A DNA stretch of 64,000 nucleotides, from assembly GCA_040770625.1 (NCBI GenBank), contig JAXGIW010000005.1, positions 76,685 through 140,684 on the forward strand. Direction: 5' to 3'. This document shows, in pieces, positions 27,294 to 34,347 of this stretch. The position numbers and the translations under genes are program-made. The DNA is from 58-81 sp012729145. Its GTDB lineage: Bacteria > Synergistota > Synergistia > Synergistales > Thermovirgaceae. Below the pieces are notes generated by a model, which searched no databases, was not told where the DNA came from, and saw nothing but the letters and a program-made list of their open reading frames with translations. Positions within the stretch are counted from its first letter, which is position 1. Each line of letters opens with the position of its first letter.

Positions 27294-27317
27294 TTCTGCA
27301 GCTGGACAGCTGCAGAA
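27294..27317. repeat. Perfect 11-bp inverted repeat in a divergent promoter region
   Basis: TTCTGCAGCTG-GA-CAGCTGCAGAA is a perfect inverted repeat between the M48 protease gene and apgM. It has no U-tract. A minus-strand TATAAT at 27337-27342 would put it in the leader of the protease mRNA, just after the start point; it may be an operator or an mRNA hairpin. Confidence 0.65.
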
Positions 27318-27336
27318 AGAAAGGGCTAAATGGCTT

Positions 27337-27365
27337 ATTATATTATTCAGCAAGAGAGGGAAAAA
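27337..27365 (-). promoter_or_regulatory. Possible promoter of the M48 protease gene
   Basis: On the minus strand a perfect TATAAT lies at 27342-27337, with TTTTTC 17 bases upstream as a poor -35. The surrounding run of A and T also gives plus-strand -10-like hexamers (TATTAT at 27341-27346) that could serve apgM. Confidence 0.35.
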
Positions 27366-27424
27366 AGGCAAGGGAGGCTTCGCCTTCCATGGGGAGGTCC
27401 CTTCGCGAGGGAGGAACAACGCTG

Positions 27425-28633
27425 ATGGAAAGACTGGATATCCTGAAAAATCTGGCCGTGGAGAACGGTACGAAAATTGTGCTTCTCGTCATGGATGGAC
27501 TAGGAGGACTTCCGGGGCCCGGAGGCGAGACGGAGCTGGAGGCAGCGTACACTCCTAATCTTGACCTTCTGGCCTCCCGTTCGGACACGGGTCTTCTCGA
27601 GATGGTTGATACGGGGATCACACCCGGGAGTGGACCCGGGCACCTCGGTCTGTTTGGCTACGATCCTTTGAAACACCAGATAGGCAGAGGGATCCTGGAG
27701 GCGATAGGTGTAGGCGCCGAGGTCAATCCAGGGGAGATATGCGCAAGGGGGAATCTTTGTACCTGGGGCGAAAGGGATCTTATCCTCGACCGAAGAGCGG
27801 GCCGGGTGGACACGGAGACCAGCTCCAGGGTTGTCGGCAAACTCTCCGAAAAGATCAGGAGCATCGACGGGAACGGGGTTCGATTCTACCCGGGTATCGA
27901 ACATCGTTTCGCCGTCGTCCTTTCAGGAGAGGGCCTAAGCGACCAGGTCAGCGACGCCGACCCGCAGGTCGATGGAAGACCGATGGTGTGGAGCAAGGCG
28001 CTGGCACCCGGTGCCGGTAAGACAGCCTTTCTGCTAAACGACCTTATCCGGAAGGTGAGGGAAACACTTTCTGATGAGATCAAGGCCAACGGATGCCTCC
28101 TCAGGGGAGTATCTGGAACCCCCGGTATACCTCTTATGCCTGACCTTTATCACTTCCGCCCCGCGGCGATCGCTACATACCCGATGTACAAGGGACTTGC
28201 AAGGATAGTGGGAATGGAGGTACTGCCTGCGGGTAAGACCATAGAGGGGCTCTTCCAGGCCCTGAGGGCTAACTGGGCGGCTTTCGATTTCTTTTTTGTT
28301 CATGTAAAATACACCGACAGTCGGGGAGAGGATGGCGACTTCGATTCAAAACGGGAGGTCATAGAGAAAGTCGACAGCCTGGTCCCCGAAGTCCTCGACC
28401 TAGGGCCTGATGTTCTCGCCGTTACAGGTGACCACAGCACTCCCAGCGTTATGGCATCCCATTCCTGGCACCCCTCGCCCTTTTTGCTGGCAAGCAGCCT
28501 GGTGAGGCCAGACGGATCTGCCTCCTTCGGAGAGAGGAACTGCGCAAGGGGGAGCCTGGGGGTCATACCGGCCCACAAGCTGATGGGGCTTTTGCTCGCC
28601 CATGCGGGGAGACTTTCGAAGTACGGGGCATGA
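27425..28633 (+). CDS. apgM: Archaeal-type cofactor-independent phosphoglycerate mutase
   Basis: Protein of 402 residues of the alkaline-phosphatase superfamily that interconverts 3- and 2-phosphoglycerate without bisphosphoglycerate. Landmarks are LLVMDGLGGLP (metal site), SRSDTGLLEMVDTGITPGSGPGHLGLFGYDP (with the catalytic serine/threonine region), FFFVHVKYTDSRGEDGD, and VLAVTGDHSTPSVM near the C-terminus. It is the archaeal ApgM form and not the longer GpmI. The start at 27425 follows GGGAGGA at 27409-27415. It serves lower glycolysis or gluconeogenesis in the cytoplasm. Confidence 0.9.
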   Translation: MERLDILKNLAVENGTKIVLLVMDGLGGLPGPGGETELEAAYTPNLDLLASRSDTGLLEMVDTGITPGSGPGHLGLFGYDPLKHQIGRGILEAIGVGAEVNPGEICARGNLCTWGERDLILDRRAGRVDTETSSRVVGKLSEKIRSIDGNGVRFYPGIEHRFAVVLSGEGLSDQVSDADPQVDGRPMVWSKALAPGAGKTAFLLNDLIRKVRETLSDEIKANGCLLRGVSGTPGIPLMPDLYHFRPAAIATYPMYKGLARIVGMEVLPAGKTIEGLFQALRANWAAFDFFFVHVKYTDSRGEDGDFDSKREVIEKVDSLVPEVLDLGPDVLAVTGDHSTPSVMASHSWHPSPFLLASSLVRPDGSASFGERNCARGSLGVIPAHKLMGLLLAHAGRLSKYGA

Positions 28634-28735
28634 TCTTCCTTATTCAATGATGATGGAACGTCCAGCGATCCCGGGCGGGTACCGACAAAGCCCGGACAAG
28701 GTAAGTCGTGATAGTCTTCAAATGGGGGGATAGTC

Positions 28736-29770
28736 TTGTCAGGTATGATACCGGCCACCACTTCACAGCTCCGTGGACTTGTTCCCGGTGAACGTTTCAA
28801 GATAATGGGTGTTCTTCAGCAGATAAAGTCGAGATCGGACAAGAACAACAAGCCCTTCTGGGAGGTCGTTCTTGTGGACTCCGAGGGATCGGTAGAGGCA
28901 AAGGTCTGGTCTGATGGAAAATGGTGGGACGCAAGGGTCGGAGACCGGTTGCCCATGGAGCCATCCTCGCGGGAGATGTCCGGTGCCTTCCTCAACGTTC
29001 CTGTAGGAGCCATCGGAACCGTATCGGAGTTCAGGGGCAGACAGCAGTTCCAGTTCTCCGAGCTCTTCCTGCTGGATCCAGAGAAGTACCCCATTGGAGA
29101 ATTCATCCGGTCCTCCCCGGTTCCCGTGGAAGAAATGGAGGATGAGTTCAGGTCCATGATAGATAGCTGCCGCCCCGAGGTGAGGGGGTTCCTGGAAAAG
29201 GTCTTCCAGGGGGAGACATGGAAGAAGTTCCGGGAGATGCCAGCTGCCGTCACTCATCATCATGCCTATGTCCATGGACTTCTCGAGCACACATTGGCCG
29301 TCACAAGGAGCGCCAGGGCTCTCGCCCGGTCATACAACGGTTCTGGTGTCGACATCGACCTTGACCTGGTGACCGCCGGGGGGCTTTTGCACGACATCGG
29401 CAAGATAGACTCCTACAAGCTGGACCCCTTCCCCTCCATGACAGTCCCAGGGACAGTGATCGATCATATTGCCCTTGGGTTCAACCGCTTCTCCCTTCTG
29501 GCCAGGGAGTTCGGTCTGGACGATGAACTCGAGACGGCCCTGGGGCATATCCTTGTGAGCCATCACGGCCGGAAGGAGTACGGTTCCCCGGTACTTCCGG
29601 CAACTCCCGAAGCCATGGTCGTCTCCTCAGCGGACGAGCTCAACTTCATTATGTTCTGCTGGGAGACTTTTCCCGAGAGCGGCAACGGAGAACCATCCAT
29701 ATCGGACTTCCACTTCTCTGCTGGAAGAAGGTTCTGGAGACCGGGGTCCAGGAAAGTTGAGGAATCATAA
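28736..29770 (+). CDS. YhaM-like 3'-5' exoribonuclease (OB fold plus HD domain)
   Basis: Protein of 344 residues. The N-terminal part (about 10-100) is an OB-fold nucleic-acid-binding domain (FKIMGVLQQIKSRSDKNNKPFWEVVLVD), and the C-terminal half holds an HD domain: HHHAYVHGLLEHTLAV, GGLLHDIGKIDSY and LGHILVSHHGR. This is the layout of YhaM/CBF1, a 3'-5' exonuclease active on single-stranded RNA or DNA. The TTG start follows GGGGGA by five bases. It is two bases upstream of the pseudouridine synthase gene, so both act on RNA from one transcript. Confidence 0.83.
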   Translation: MSGMIPATTSQLRGLVPGERFKIMGVLQQIKSRSDKNNKPFWEVVLVDSEGSVEAKVWSDGKWWDARVGDRLPMEPSSREMSGAFLNVPVGAIGTVSEFRGRQQFQFSELFLLDPEKYPIGEFIRSSPVPVEEMEDEFRSMIDSCRPEVRGFLEKVFQGETWKKFREMPAAVTHHHAYVHGLLEHTLAVTRSARALARSYNGSGVDIDLDLVTAGGLLHDIGKIDSYKLDPFPSMTVPGTVIDHIALGFNRFSLLAREFGLDDELETALGHILVSHHGRKEYGSPVLPATPEAMVVSSADELNFIMFCWETFPESGNGEPSISDFHFSAGRRFWRPGSRKVEES

Positions 29771-29772
29771 CT

Positions 29773-30732
29773 ATGGGACAGGATTTTCGGGTATCAGGTC
29801 ATGATGACGGCAGAAGAATCGACAAGATCATCAGGAAGAAGTGGCCCGATCTCCCGCTGAGCGCGATCATGCGTGCCTTCAGAAAAGGGATGGTGAAGGT
29901 TGACGGGCGCCGGGTTGATTTTTCATCCCGAGTGGCCTCAGGGAACTGCGTCTTTGTCCCCTGGGACGATCCGGAGGCAGGGGCCAGTAAGGATGTTTCA
30001 GCGCGCTTTCGGGACTCCAGGCCGGAGATAGAGATAATATATGCCGATAACGATCTCTGCATAGTCAACAAACCCTGGAACCTGCTTTCACAACCGGATA
30101 CTGCAGGCGGAGAGAGCGTGATCTCCAGGACCACCGCTGCTCTCGACTGGAAAGACACTACCTTCCTGCCAACGCCGGTACACAGGCTCGACAGGAACAC
30201 TTCAGGAGCCATGGTGCTGGCCCTTAACGGGGTCGCCCTGAGAGCGCTCCACGAGGCATGGCGACGGGAGAGTGTCCGCAAGACCTACCTTGCCCTGGTC
30301 TCCGGGGAAACCCCTGACGAAGGCCGGATAGACTCACCCCTGCTCAAGACCGGAGAAGAGAACATCGTGGGGATCGATACAGACAGAGGGAAGAAAGCCC
30401 TGACCAGGTTCGAGAAGATCAAGGGTGACCCTTCGGTCTCACTGCTTCTCGTGGAACTGCTCACCGGGCGCCCGCATCAGGCGAGAGTCCACCTTGCCTC
30501 CATAGGTCACCCTCTTATCGGGGATATCAAGTACGGCGACCGAAAAGTGAATGCCGAATGGAGGCTACTGGGTATTCAAAGGCCCATGCTTCACTCCAGG
30601 AGCATCGAGTTCCGGTCCTTGCCCGACCCCATGGTTCATCTCTCCGGGAAAAAGTTCATTGCCGTACCTCCTTCGGATTTCATGGGGGTCCTCTCCGGTA
30701 GGGGTTGGCGTTTATACAACCGTGGGGTATAA
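29773..30732 (+). CDS. RluA-family pseudouridine synthase
   Basis: Protein of 319 residues. An S4-type N-terminal domain (RIDKIIRKKWPDLPLSAIMRAFRKGMVKVDGRRV) is followed by the catalytic domain with HRLDRNTSGAMVLAL, in which D140 is the expected catalytic aspartate, and LLTGRPHQARVHLASIGHPLIGDIKYGD. It isomerises uridines in 23S rRNA or tRNA; the exact site (RluC, RluD or TruC-like) cannot be told. Its last bases contain the promoter of the downstream selenoprotein gene. Confidence 0.88.
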   Translation: MGQDFRVSGHDDGRRIDKIIRKKWPDLPLSAIMRAFRKGMVKVDGRRVDFSSRVASGNCVFVPWDDPEAGASKDVSARFRDSRPEIEIIYADNDLCIVNKPWNLLSQPDTAGGESVISRTTAALDWKDTTFLPTPVHRLDRNTSGAMVLALNGVALRALHEAWRRESVRKTYLALVSGETPDEGRIDSPLLKTGEENIVGIDTDRGKKALTRFEKIKGDPSVSLLLVELLTGRPHQARVHLASIGHPLIGDIKYGDRKVNAEWRLLGIQRPMLHSRSIEFRSLPDPMVHLSGKKFIAVPPSDFMGVLSGRGWRLYNRGV

Positions 30733-30733
30733 T
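30705..30733 (+). promoter_or_regulatory. Promoter of the selenoprotein gene
   Basis: TTGGCG at 30705-30710 and a perfect TATAAT at 30728-30733 are separated by 17 bases. The element lies across the last codons of the pseudouridine synthase gene, and transcription would start near 30740, ahead of the start codon at 30776. Confidence 0.65.
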
Positions 30734-30775
30734 GAACACGCTATCCAGAGATAAAACTCTATGGGGGGATTGGGT

Positions 30776-31096
30776 ATGAGTGAAAGAAAGCTGAAACTGG
30801 AGATCAGCGACAAGGCCAAGACCAAGGTCGAGTCAATGGGTAAGGAGGGGTATGTGATAGTAAGACGTCTTGGGGGAGGGTGATCCGCCCGATATGCAGC
30901 TCTCGTCGAGAGCGGGAAGCCCCCTGTAGATAGTGGATACATCAAGCTTGCCGATCAGGGTATCACAATTTGGGTCCCGGAGGAGATGGAGTTTTCAGAT
31001 GACCTGGTAAGGGTCGAACAGACGGGGTTCCTCTGGTCTGCAAACGTGGAGGTAATGACAGCCCAGGGTATCCGGAGCGGAGGATGCGGCAGGTAA
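30776..31096 (+). CDS. Selenoprotein with in-frame TGA (Sec36), CC/Se-motif-like
   Basis: A single frame runs from ATG 30776 to TAA 31094-31096 with one TGA at 30881-30883, giving 106 residues if it is read as selenocysteine. The N-terminal part is MSERKLKLEISDKAKTKVES, then EGYVIVRRLGGG, U36, SARYAALVESGKPPVDSGY, DQGITIWVPEEM, and GFLWSANVEV, ending SGGCGR. From memory this pattern (GG-U, later GKP, Tyr, DGI-VYVP, FLW) matches the small CC/Se-motif (seleno)proteins with an IscA/HesB-like fold; function is unknown, probably redox or metal handling. The terminal Cys104 could pair with Sec. GGGGGGAT precedes the ATG. It has its own promoter and terminator-like hairpin. Confidence 0.82.
30881..30913 (+). 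promoter_or_regulatory. Bacterial SECIS-like element after the in-frame TGA
   Basis: GCTCTC (30899-30904) and GAGAGC (30908-30913) form a perfect six-base-pair stem with the loop GTC at 30905-30907. The loop begins 22 nt after the TGA and carries a guanine in first position. Both fit the known bacterial requirement for SelB binding (a short stem with a G-bearing loop about 16-37 nt after the UGA). Confidence 0.72.
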
Positions 31097-31234
31097 GGAG
31101 TGACAGTTGAAACTGGGAAGCCAGGAGGATCAGCCGGTAAAGCAAAAGACCTGAACTTCGGGTTCCGTTGCAGAAAAGAGTATGAAGACTTAACAATGGA
31201 CGGGACGGATCGTCTAAAGCAAGGATGTTTACTT

Positions 31235-31276
31235 CAGGGCCGGAGTGCAGTATGTTCCCGGCCCTGTCTCTTTCCT
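31235..31276 (+). terminator. Terminator-like hairpin after the selenoprotein gene
   Basis: CAGGGCCGG (31235-31243) pairs perfectly with CCGGCCCTG (31258-31266) around a 14-base loop, followed by GTCTCTTTCC, a pyrimidine run with few consecutive Ts. It lies in the 470-base gap 31097-31567, which otherwise holds only the promoter and leader of the next gene and no convincing gene. Confidence 0.55.
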
Positions 31277-31421
31277 GTTGGCTTTTCAGGTCCTGGTCAC
31301 TCCAGTTCCTTAAGGTAAACAGGTCTTTTTTGTTAAATTGTCTATCTTCAGGAGTCCTGCTTTCTGATCTTCCCAACAGGATATTGAAGAGAGGACTTCG
31401 GGTATACATAATACCGACCAC

Positions 31422-31449
31422 TTGACAAGGGATTTATTTCACATATAGT
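31422..31449 (+). promoter_or_regulatory. Promoter of the first glutamate dehydrogenase gene
   Basis: A perfect TTGACA at 31422-31427 and TATAGT at 31444-31449 are 16 bases apart. The predicted start near 31456 gives a leader of about 110 bases that is AT-rich and contains a hairpin at 31518-31540. Confidence 0.68.
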
Positions 31450-31517
31450 AGTTGCTGAAGGGCTTAGTCCGTGAAAGTTAAGATAATAGTTAGTTTATGA
31501 ACAAGGTTTTAGTTTTA

Positions 31518-31540
31518 ATGACCCGGTTTTCCCGGGTCAT
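31518..31540 (+). promoter_or_regulatory. Leader hairpin upstream of the dehydrogenase start
   Basis: ATGACCCGG (31518-31526) and CCGGGTCAT (31532-31540) form a nine-base-pair stem with a five-base TTTTC loop in the mRNA leader, ending 27 bases before the start codon. No T-run follows, so it is not an ordinary terminator; it may stabilise the mRNA or bind a regulator. Confidence 0.5.
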
Positions 31541-31567
31541 AAGCATGAATCTGGAGGTGCGGTTTGA

Positions 31568-32839
31568 ATGGGTAAGAGAACTTCCGAGAACGTGCTCCTT
31601 GACACCGCTTTGAAGAACTTCTATGGAGCAGCCGAAGAACTGGGGCTCGAGGACGGCCTTATCGAGATACTGGGCAACTCCGAGCGAAAGATGTCCGTTT
31701 CGATCCCTGTCGTTATGGACGACGGCTCGACCAGGGTCTTCAATGGCTACCGGGTACAGCACTCCTCGGCCATCGGACCGGCAAAGGGCGGCATAAGGTT
31801 CCACCCAGACGTATGCCTTGAGGAGTGCGAAGCCCTGGCCATGCTCATGACCTGGAAGTGTTCCCTTGCAGGTATTCCCTACGGCGGAGGGAAGGGTGGC
31901 GTCGAGTGCAACCCCCTCGAGATGTCCAAGGGGGAGAAGGAGCGCGTTGCAAGGACCTTTGCAGCCAGGATAGAGCCGGTGGTCGGAGCATGGTCTGACG
32001 TTCCAGCGCCGGATGTCAACACCGGTGGCCAGGAGATGGTCTGGTTCATGGATACTATCAGCAAGATGAGAGGCAGGCTGGAGCCCGCGATATTCACAGG
32101 AAAGCCGGTAAGCCTCTGGGGTTCCCAGGGCCGTACCGAGGCCACCGGTCTCGGGGTCGCCACCTGTGCCCTTGAACTTCTCAAGGTCCTTGAAAAGGAT
32201 CCAAAGAAAACCACCTTCACGATCCAGGGATTCGGCAACGTAGGGACCTATGCAGCGCTCACCCTTGTCGATGCCGGTGCCAAGGTCATCGGTATCAGTG
32301 ACATTACTGGAGCCTACTACTGCAAGGACGGCATAGACATCAACAAGGCTTTCCAGCACATCTCCGAGCATCCCCAGAGGCTGCTTGACGGATACAAGCA
32401 GCCCGGCCTCGAGAAGATCGACGCAGAGGAGCTTCTCTTCCTCGACACTGATGTCTTCATTCCCGCAGCTCTTGAGGGAGCGGTTAACAAGAACAACGCC
32501 GACAAGGTAAAGGCCAGGTACATCGTCGAGGCTGCCAACGGTCCGATAACCCCTGAGGCCGACGCCGTTCTCGACGCCAAGGGCATCCTTATCGTTCCCG
32601 ATTTCCTCGCCAACTCCGGCGGCGTTATCGGTTCCTACTTCGAATGGGCCCAGAACCTCGGTGGTTACTTCTGGACCCGCGAAGAGTACAACTCCAGGCT
32701 CCTTCACATCATGAAGGGCAACTTCCAGAGGGTCTGGGAGTTCAGCCAGGAGAGGAAGGTCAAAATGCGCCGTGGAGCCTTCATGACTGCCATAGCACGT
32801 GTTGCCGATGCCGTAAGGATGAGGGGAGTATTCCTCTAG
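31568..32839 (+). CDS. Glutamate dehydrogenase family protein (Glu/Leu/Phe/Val dehydrogenase), copy 1
   Basis: Oxidative deaminase of 423 residues. The catalytic lysine region CSLAGIPYGGGKGGV, the substrate lysine stretch GPAKGGIRFHPDV and the aspartate in SDVPAPDVNT match glutamate dehydrogenases, and the Rossmann glycine motif is QGFGNVGTYAA. Glutamate is the likely substrate, in keeping with the amino-acid-fermenting gene set, but leucine or other branched substrates remain possible. NAD or NADP use cannot be told. A GGAGGTG ribosome site precedes the ATG at 31568. It has its own promoter and a strong terminator. Confidence 0.88.
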   Translation: MGKRTSENVLLDTALKNFYGAAEELGLEDGLIEILGNSERKMSVSIPVVMDDGSTRVFNGYRVQHSSAIGPAKGGIRFHPDVCLEECEALAMLMTWKCSLAGIPYGGGKGGVECNPLEMSKGEKERVARTFAARIEPVVGAWSDVPAPDVNTGGQEMVWFMDTISKMRGRLEPAIFTGKPVSLWGSQGRTEATGLGVATCALELLKVLEKDPKKTTFTIQGFGNVGTYAALTLVDAGAKVIGISDITGAYYCKDGIDINKAFQHISEHPQRLLDGYKQPGLEKIDAEELLFLDTDVFIPAALEGAVNKNNADKVKARYIVEAANGPITPEADAVLDAKGILIVPDFLANSGGVIGSYFEWAQNLGGYFWTREEYNSRLLHIMKGNFQRVWEFSQERKVKMRRGAFMTAIARVADAVRMRGVFL

Positions 32840-32875
32840 GAAGTATCAGGATCAACTGCATACGTTTTTTTCTGG

Positions 32876-32917
32876 CCGGGGCCGCCCATTTTAGGGTGGC
32901 CCCGGTTTATTTTTTTT
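32876..32917 (+). terminator. Strong rho-independent terminator
   Basis: A 12-base-pair stem (32876-32887 with 32894-32905, one G-T pair) with a six-base ATTTTA loop is followed directly by TTTATTTTTTTT. It ends the first dehydrogenase transcript. Confidence 0.9.
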
Positions 32918-32940
32918 GCCTATCCTTGTTAAAATTTCAC

Positions 32941-32968
32941 TTGTGCGGTGGACCATAAGTGCTATGAT
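32941..32968 (+). promoter_or_regulatory. Likely promoter of the second dehydrogenase gene
   Basis: TTGTGC at 32941-32946 and TATGAT at 32963-32968 are 16 bases apart, just after the terminator of the first dehydrogenase. Each hexamer has four or five matches to consensus. The leader to the ATG at 33044 is about 70 bases. Confidence 0.5.
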
Positions 32969-33043
32969 AATTAGCGCAACAAAATCTTGCCCACATGGAT
33001 GCGTTCCAGGGGGGCGATTTCTTAATGTAAAGGGGGAATTTGG

Positions 33044-34291
33044 ATGGCGAAACTTAACCCGCACGAAATGTTCGTTCAGCAGCTTGAGGAGGCAGCGCCG
33101 CATATCAGCGCGGAGCCGGAGTACCTGGAGATCCTGAAGGAACCGAGGGAAGTCCTCGAGGTTACCATTCCGCTAAGGCTCGACGACGGGACGGTCAAGG
33201 TCCTGAAAGCCTGGAGAAGCCATCACAACAACGCCCTTGGACCCTACAAGGGCGGCGTTCGTTATCACCCCCATGTTAACAGGGATGAAGTGGTCGCTCT
33301 CTCTTCCTGGATGACTATCAAGTGCGCTACGGCTGATCTCCCCTACGGCGGTGGAAAGGGAGGAGTCTCGGTCAACGCCAAGGAACTGACCAAGGGAGAG
33401 CTTGAAAGGCTCAGCCGAGGTTACTCCCTTGCGATAAACCGTTTCGTGGGGACCGATATCGATATCCCTGCACCGGACGTTTATACCAACCCCCAGGTCA
33501 TGGCCTGGTTTGTTGACACCTTTGAGAAGATCCAGGGAAGGAGCGAACCCTCGGTCTACACCGGAAAACCAGTTGCCGTAGGAGGATCCCTTGGGCGAGG
33601 CGACGCTACCTCAAGGGGCGGCATGTACGTGTTGCGGGAGACGTTGAGGGAGATGGGTCTGCTGGGGAAAACCCTCACGGCTGCCGTCCAGGGTTACGGA
33701 AATGTGGGCGGCTACGCCCATAAGCTTGCCAACCTCGTAGGCCTGAATGTAATTGGCGTTTCAGACAGCAGGGGAGGTGCTTTCAACTCCAAGGGGCTGT
33801 CCTATGAAGAGATCTCCAAGTTCAAGAGAGAGACCGGTAACATTAAGGGGATCAAAGGAGCTGACAGCGTGACCAACGAGGAGCTTCTGGAACTGGACGT
33901 GGACGTCCTAATTCCGGCGGCCCTCGAAGGTGTTGTGAACGCCGAGAACGCCCCCAATATCAAGGCTAAGGTAGTGCTTGAACTGGCTAATGGACCGGTG
34001 ACACCCGAAGGTGAAGCCATTCTCAACGAAAGGGGCATACTTGTGGTCCCCGACGTTCTCGCCAACTCCGGCGGTGTTACCGTGAGCTGTTTCGAATGGA
34101 TCCAGGGTCGGACAGGCGATTTCTGGACTGAGGATGAAGTACACCAGAAACTGGACAAGAAGCTGACCAAGGCCTTCCAGGAGATCTGGAAGATCAAGAA
34201 GGAGAAGGACATTACTTTCCGGCAGGCCGCATACGTCAGGGCCGTAGACAGGATAACTCTCGCAATGCGCTTCCGGGGTATCTGGCCCTGA
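33044..34291 (+). CDS. Glutamate dehydrogenase family protein (Glu/Leu/Phe/Val dehydrogenase), copy 2
   Basis: Second member of the family, 415 residues. The catalytic segment is CATADLPYGGGKGGV, with GPYKGGVRYHPHV, IDIPAPDVYT, and the nucleotide motif QGYGNVGGYAHKL. The C-terminal NGPVTPEGEAILNERGILVVPDVLANSGGVT is typical. It differs from copy 1 over most of its length, so the pair is an old duplication or two acquisitions, perhaps with different cofactor or direction. GGGGGAATTTGG precedes the ATG. It has a separate promoter and terminator, so each copy can be regulated on its own. Confidence 0.88.
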   Translation: MAKLNPHEMFVQQLEEAAPHISAEPEYLEILKEPREVLEVTIPLRLDDGTVKVLKAWRSHHNNALGPYKGGVRYHPHVNRDEVVALSSWMTIKCATADLPYGGGKGGVSVNAKELTKGELERLSRGYSLAINRFVGTDIDIPAPDVYTNPQVMAWFVDTFEKIQGRSEPSVYTGKPVAVGGSLGRGDATSRGGMYVLRETLREMGLLGKTLTAAVQGYGNVGGYAHKLANLVGLNVIGVSDSRGGAFNSKGLSYEEISKFKRETGNIKGIKGADSVTNEELLELDVDVLIPAALEGVVNAENAPNIKAKVVLELANGPVTPEGEAILNERGILVVPDVLANSGGVTVSCFEWIQGRTGDFWTEDEVHQKLDKKLTKAFQEIWKIKKEKDITFRQAAYVRAVDRITLAMRFRGIWP

Positions 34292-34311
34292 TCAAGGAAG
34301 AAGGACAGATC

Positions 34312-34340
34312 GGGAGGGCCGGAGGGCCCCCCCTTTTTTT
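34312..34340 (+). terminator. Rho-independent terminator after the second dehydrogenase
   Basis: GGGAGGGCC (34312-34320) pairs with GGCCCCCCC (34325-34333) with one A-C mismatch around a GGAG loop, followed by seven Ts (34334-34340). It lies in the gap before the convergent PEP synthase-like gene. Confidence 0.8.
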
Positions 34341-34347
34341 GAGAGGG

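Noticed and set aside
28671..28695. CCGGGC/GCCCGG hairpin before the YhaM-like gene as a terminator
   Set aside because: There is no T-run after it and the stem is only six base pairs with a 13-base loop.
30881..30883. TGA at codon 36 read as a true stop or as a pseudogene mutation
   Set aside because: The frame continues with protein-like sequence for 70 more codons to a normal TAA, a SECIS-like hairpin sits at the expected distance, and promoter and ribosome site are intact.
31100..31318. Small open frame of 72 codons after the selenoprotein gene
   Set aside because: Its GTG has no usable ribosome site, its frame runs through the terminator-like hairpin at 31235-31266, and it lacks any recognisable pattern.
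31490..32707. Long antisense open frame of 405 codons over the first dehydrogenase gene
   Set aside because: It lies opposite a well-recognised gene, has no family pattern, and reflects GC-rich codon use on the other strand. The same applies to 6996-8075, 15934-16911, 17963-19048 and 237-902.
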